Below are positions 6,385 to 6,535 of a stretch of DNA of 6,535 bases, in pieces; positions within the stretch are counted from its first letter, which is position 1; every line of letters begins with the position of its first letter. The position numbers were made by a program, and so were the translations under genes. The DNA comes from CAZBZG01 sp964496245 (GTDB lineage Bacteria; Planctomycetota; SZUA-567). The stretch spans positions 1-6,535 of the forward strand of contig CAZBZG010000265.1 of the NCBI GenBank assembly GCA_964496245.1, given 5' to 3'. Below the pieces are notes generated by a model. The model did no database searches and was not told where the DNA came from. It saw nothing but the letters and a program-made list of their open reading frames with translations.

Positions 6385-6424
6385 TGCGCCACAGCCGGTG
6401 CCCCGGGTGTCTGCGTGTGGCGCA
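6385..6424 (-). other. Inverted repeat at the 5' end of the lexA mRNA
   Basis: TGCGCCACA (6385-6393) and TGTGGCGCA (6416-6424) are perfect 9-bp complements around a 22-nt loop. The predicted transcription start (about 6423) falls at the outer edge, so the leader RNA could begin with this stem. It could protect the 5' end or form a second protein-binding site. It is not a terminator, because no U-run follows. Confidence 0.45.
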
Positions 6425-6429
6425 GTTCC

Positions 6430-6458
6430 ACTATACACTGCGCAAATACGCATGTCAA
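6430..6458 (-). promoter_or_regulatory. sigma70-type promoter of lexA operon
   Basis: On the minus strand TTGACA (6458-6453) is followed by exactly 17 bp and TATAGT (6435-6430). The -35 hexamer matches the consensus fully and the -10 hexamer matches five of six. A short A-rich tract (TAAAAAC) lies about 14 bp upstream of the -35 box. Transcription would start near 6423, giving an 80-nt leader before the lexA ATG. No comparable promoter was seen before the other three genes, which fits one polycistronic unit. Confidence 0.85.
6439..6452. promoter_or_regulatory. Candidate LexA operator, TGCG-N6-CGCA
   Basis: A perfect 4+4 inverted repeat (TGCG CAAATA CGCA) lies wholly in the spacer between the -35 and -10 boxes of the lexA promoter, where a bound repressor would block RNA polymerase. 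No CTGT-N8-ACAG site is present, consistent with the altered recognition helix of this LexA. The half-sites are short and GC-rich, so chance is possible; the assignment to LexA is inference. Confidence 0.4.
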
Positions 6459-6512
6459 GGGTCCTGGGGCGTTTTTAGACCTTAGTACAGCCCATCGCAA
6501 ATAGGTGAACAC

Positions 6513-6535
6513 ATGAGCCATTCTGGCGAGGTCGA
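6513..6535 (+). CDS. Possible start of a divergent gene, cut by the window end
   Basis: An ATG at 6513 is preceded by AGGTG at 6503-6507 with a 5-nt spacer, and the frame stays open to the window edge (MSHSGEV...). Only seven codons are visible, so no product can be named. If real, it is transcribed away from lexA and shares the intergenic region with the lexA promoter. The alternative is a chance ATG. Confidence 0.3.

Noticed and set aside
6342..6521. 60-residue N-terminal extension of LexA
   Set aside because: It would start upstream of the consensus promoter, and the ATG at 6341 has a good ribosome site and matches the family start.

Overview
The window is a high-GC bacterial DNA-damage-response locus. 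Four intact genes all read leftward (minus strand), in transcription order: lexA (6341 to 5745), a DUF72/YecE-family gene (5743 to 4925), a catalytically degenerate Y-family polymerase resembling ImuB (4607 to 3363), and a C-family replicative-type polymerase resembling DnaE2/ImuC (3252 to 217). This is the layout of a LexA-controlled mutagenesis cassette (lexA-imuA-imuB-dnaE2), but no imuA is present. The position where imuA is usually found holds a DUF72 TIM-barrel gene of unknown function.

Right end (6342-6535): a near-perfect sigma70-type promoter for lexA (TTGACA, 17 bp, TATAGT). Its spacer carries an inverted repeat TGCG-N6-CGCA, a candidate LexA operator. The predicted 5' end of the lexA mRNA can form a 9-bp stem. 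A possible divergent gene starts at 6513 but runs off the window after seven codons. lexA and DUF72 are separated by 1 nt and look translationally coupled. A 317-bp gap (4608-4924) then holds at least four GC-rich hairpins, two of them combined in a TGTAGC...GCTACA bounded repeat-like element. imuB-like and dnaE2-like are separated by 110 bp with another hairpin. Past dnaE2 (1-216) there are two related CATGCCC-type hairpins and no supported gene.

How the genes would work together (inference): LexA represses the unit; RecA-stimulated self-cleavage at Ala84-Gly85 after damage would release it. The ImuB-like protein has lost its catalytic acidic residues but keeps a C-terminal clamp-binding motif, so it would act as an adaptor that brings the DnaE2-like enzyme, which keeps its three catalytic aspartates, to the sliding clamp for error-prone translesion synthesis. 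The role of DUF72 is unknown; its place in this operon suggests it is part of the damage response.

The most unusual sequence feature is an 81-bp palindromic element (21-bp perfect arms, 39-nt loop) inserted exactly in frame in the imuB-like gene, adding 27 residues at the boundary before the little-finger domain. Its AT-rich arms stand out from the surrounding GC-rich coding DNA.

Taxonomy cannot be fixed from this window. The GC content, the cassette type and the style of the dispersed hairpins would fit a PVC-group bacterium (Verrucomicrobiota/Kiritimatiellota-like) or another high-GC environmental lineage; this is a low-confidence impression.
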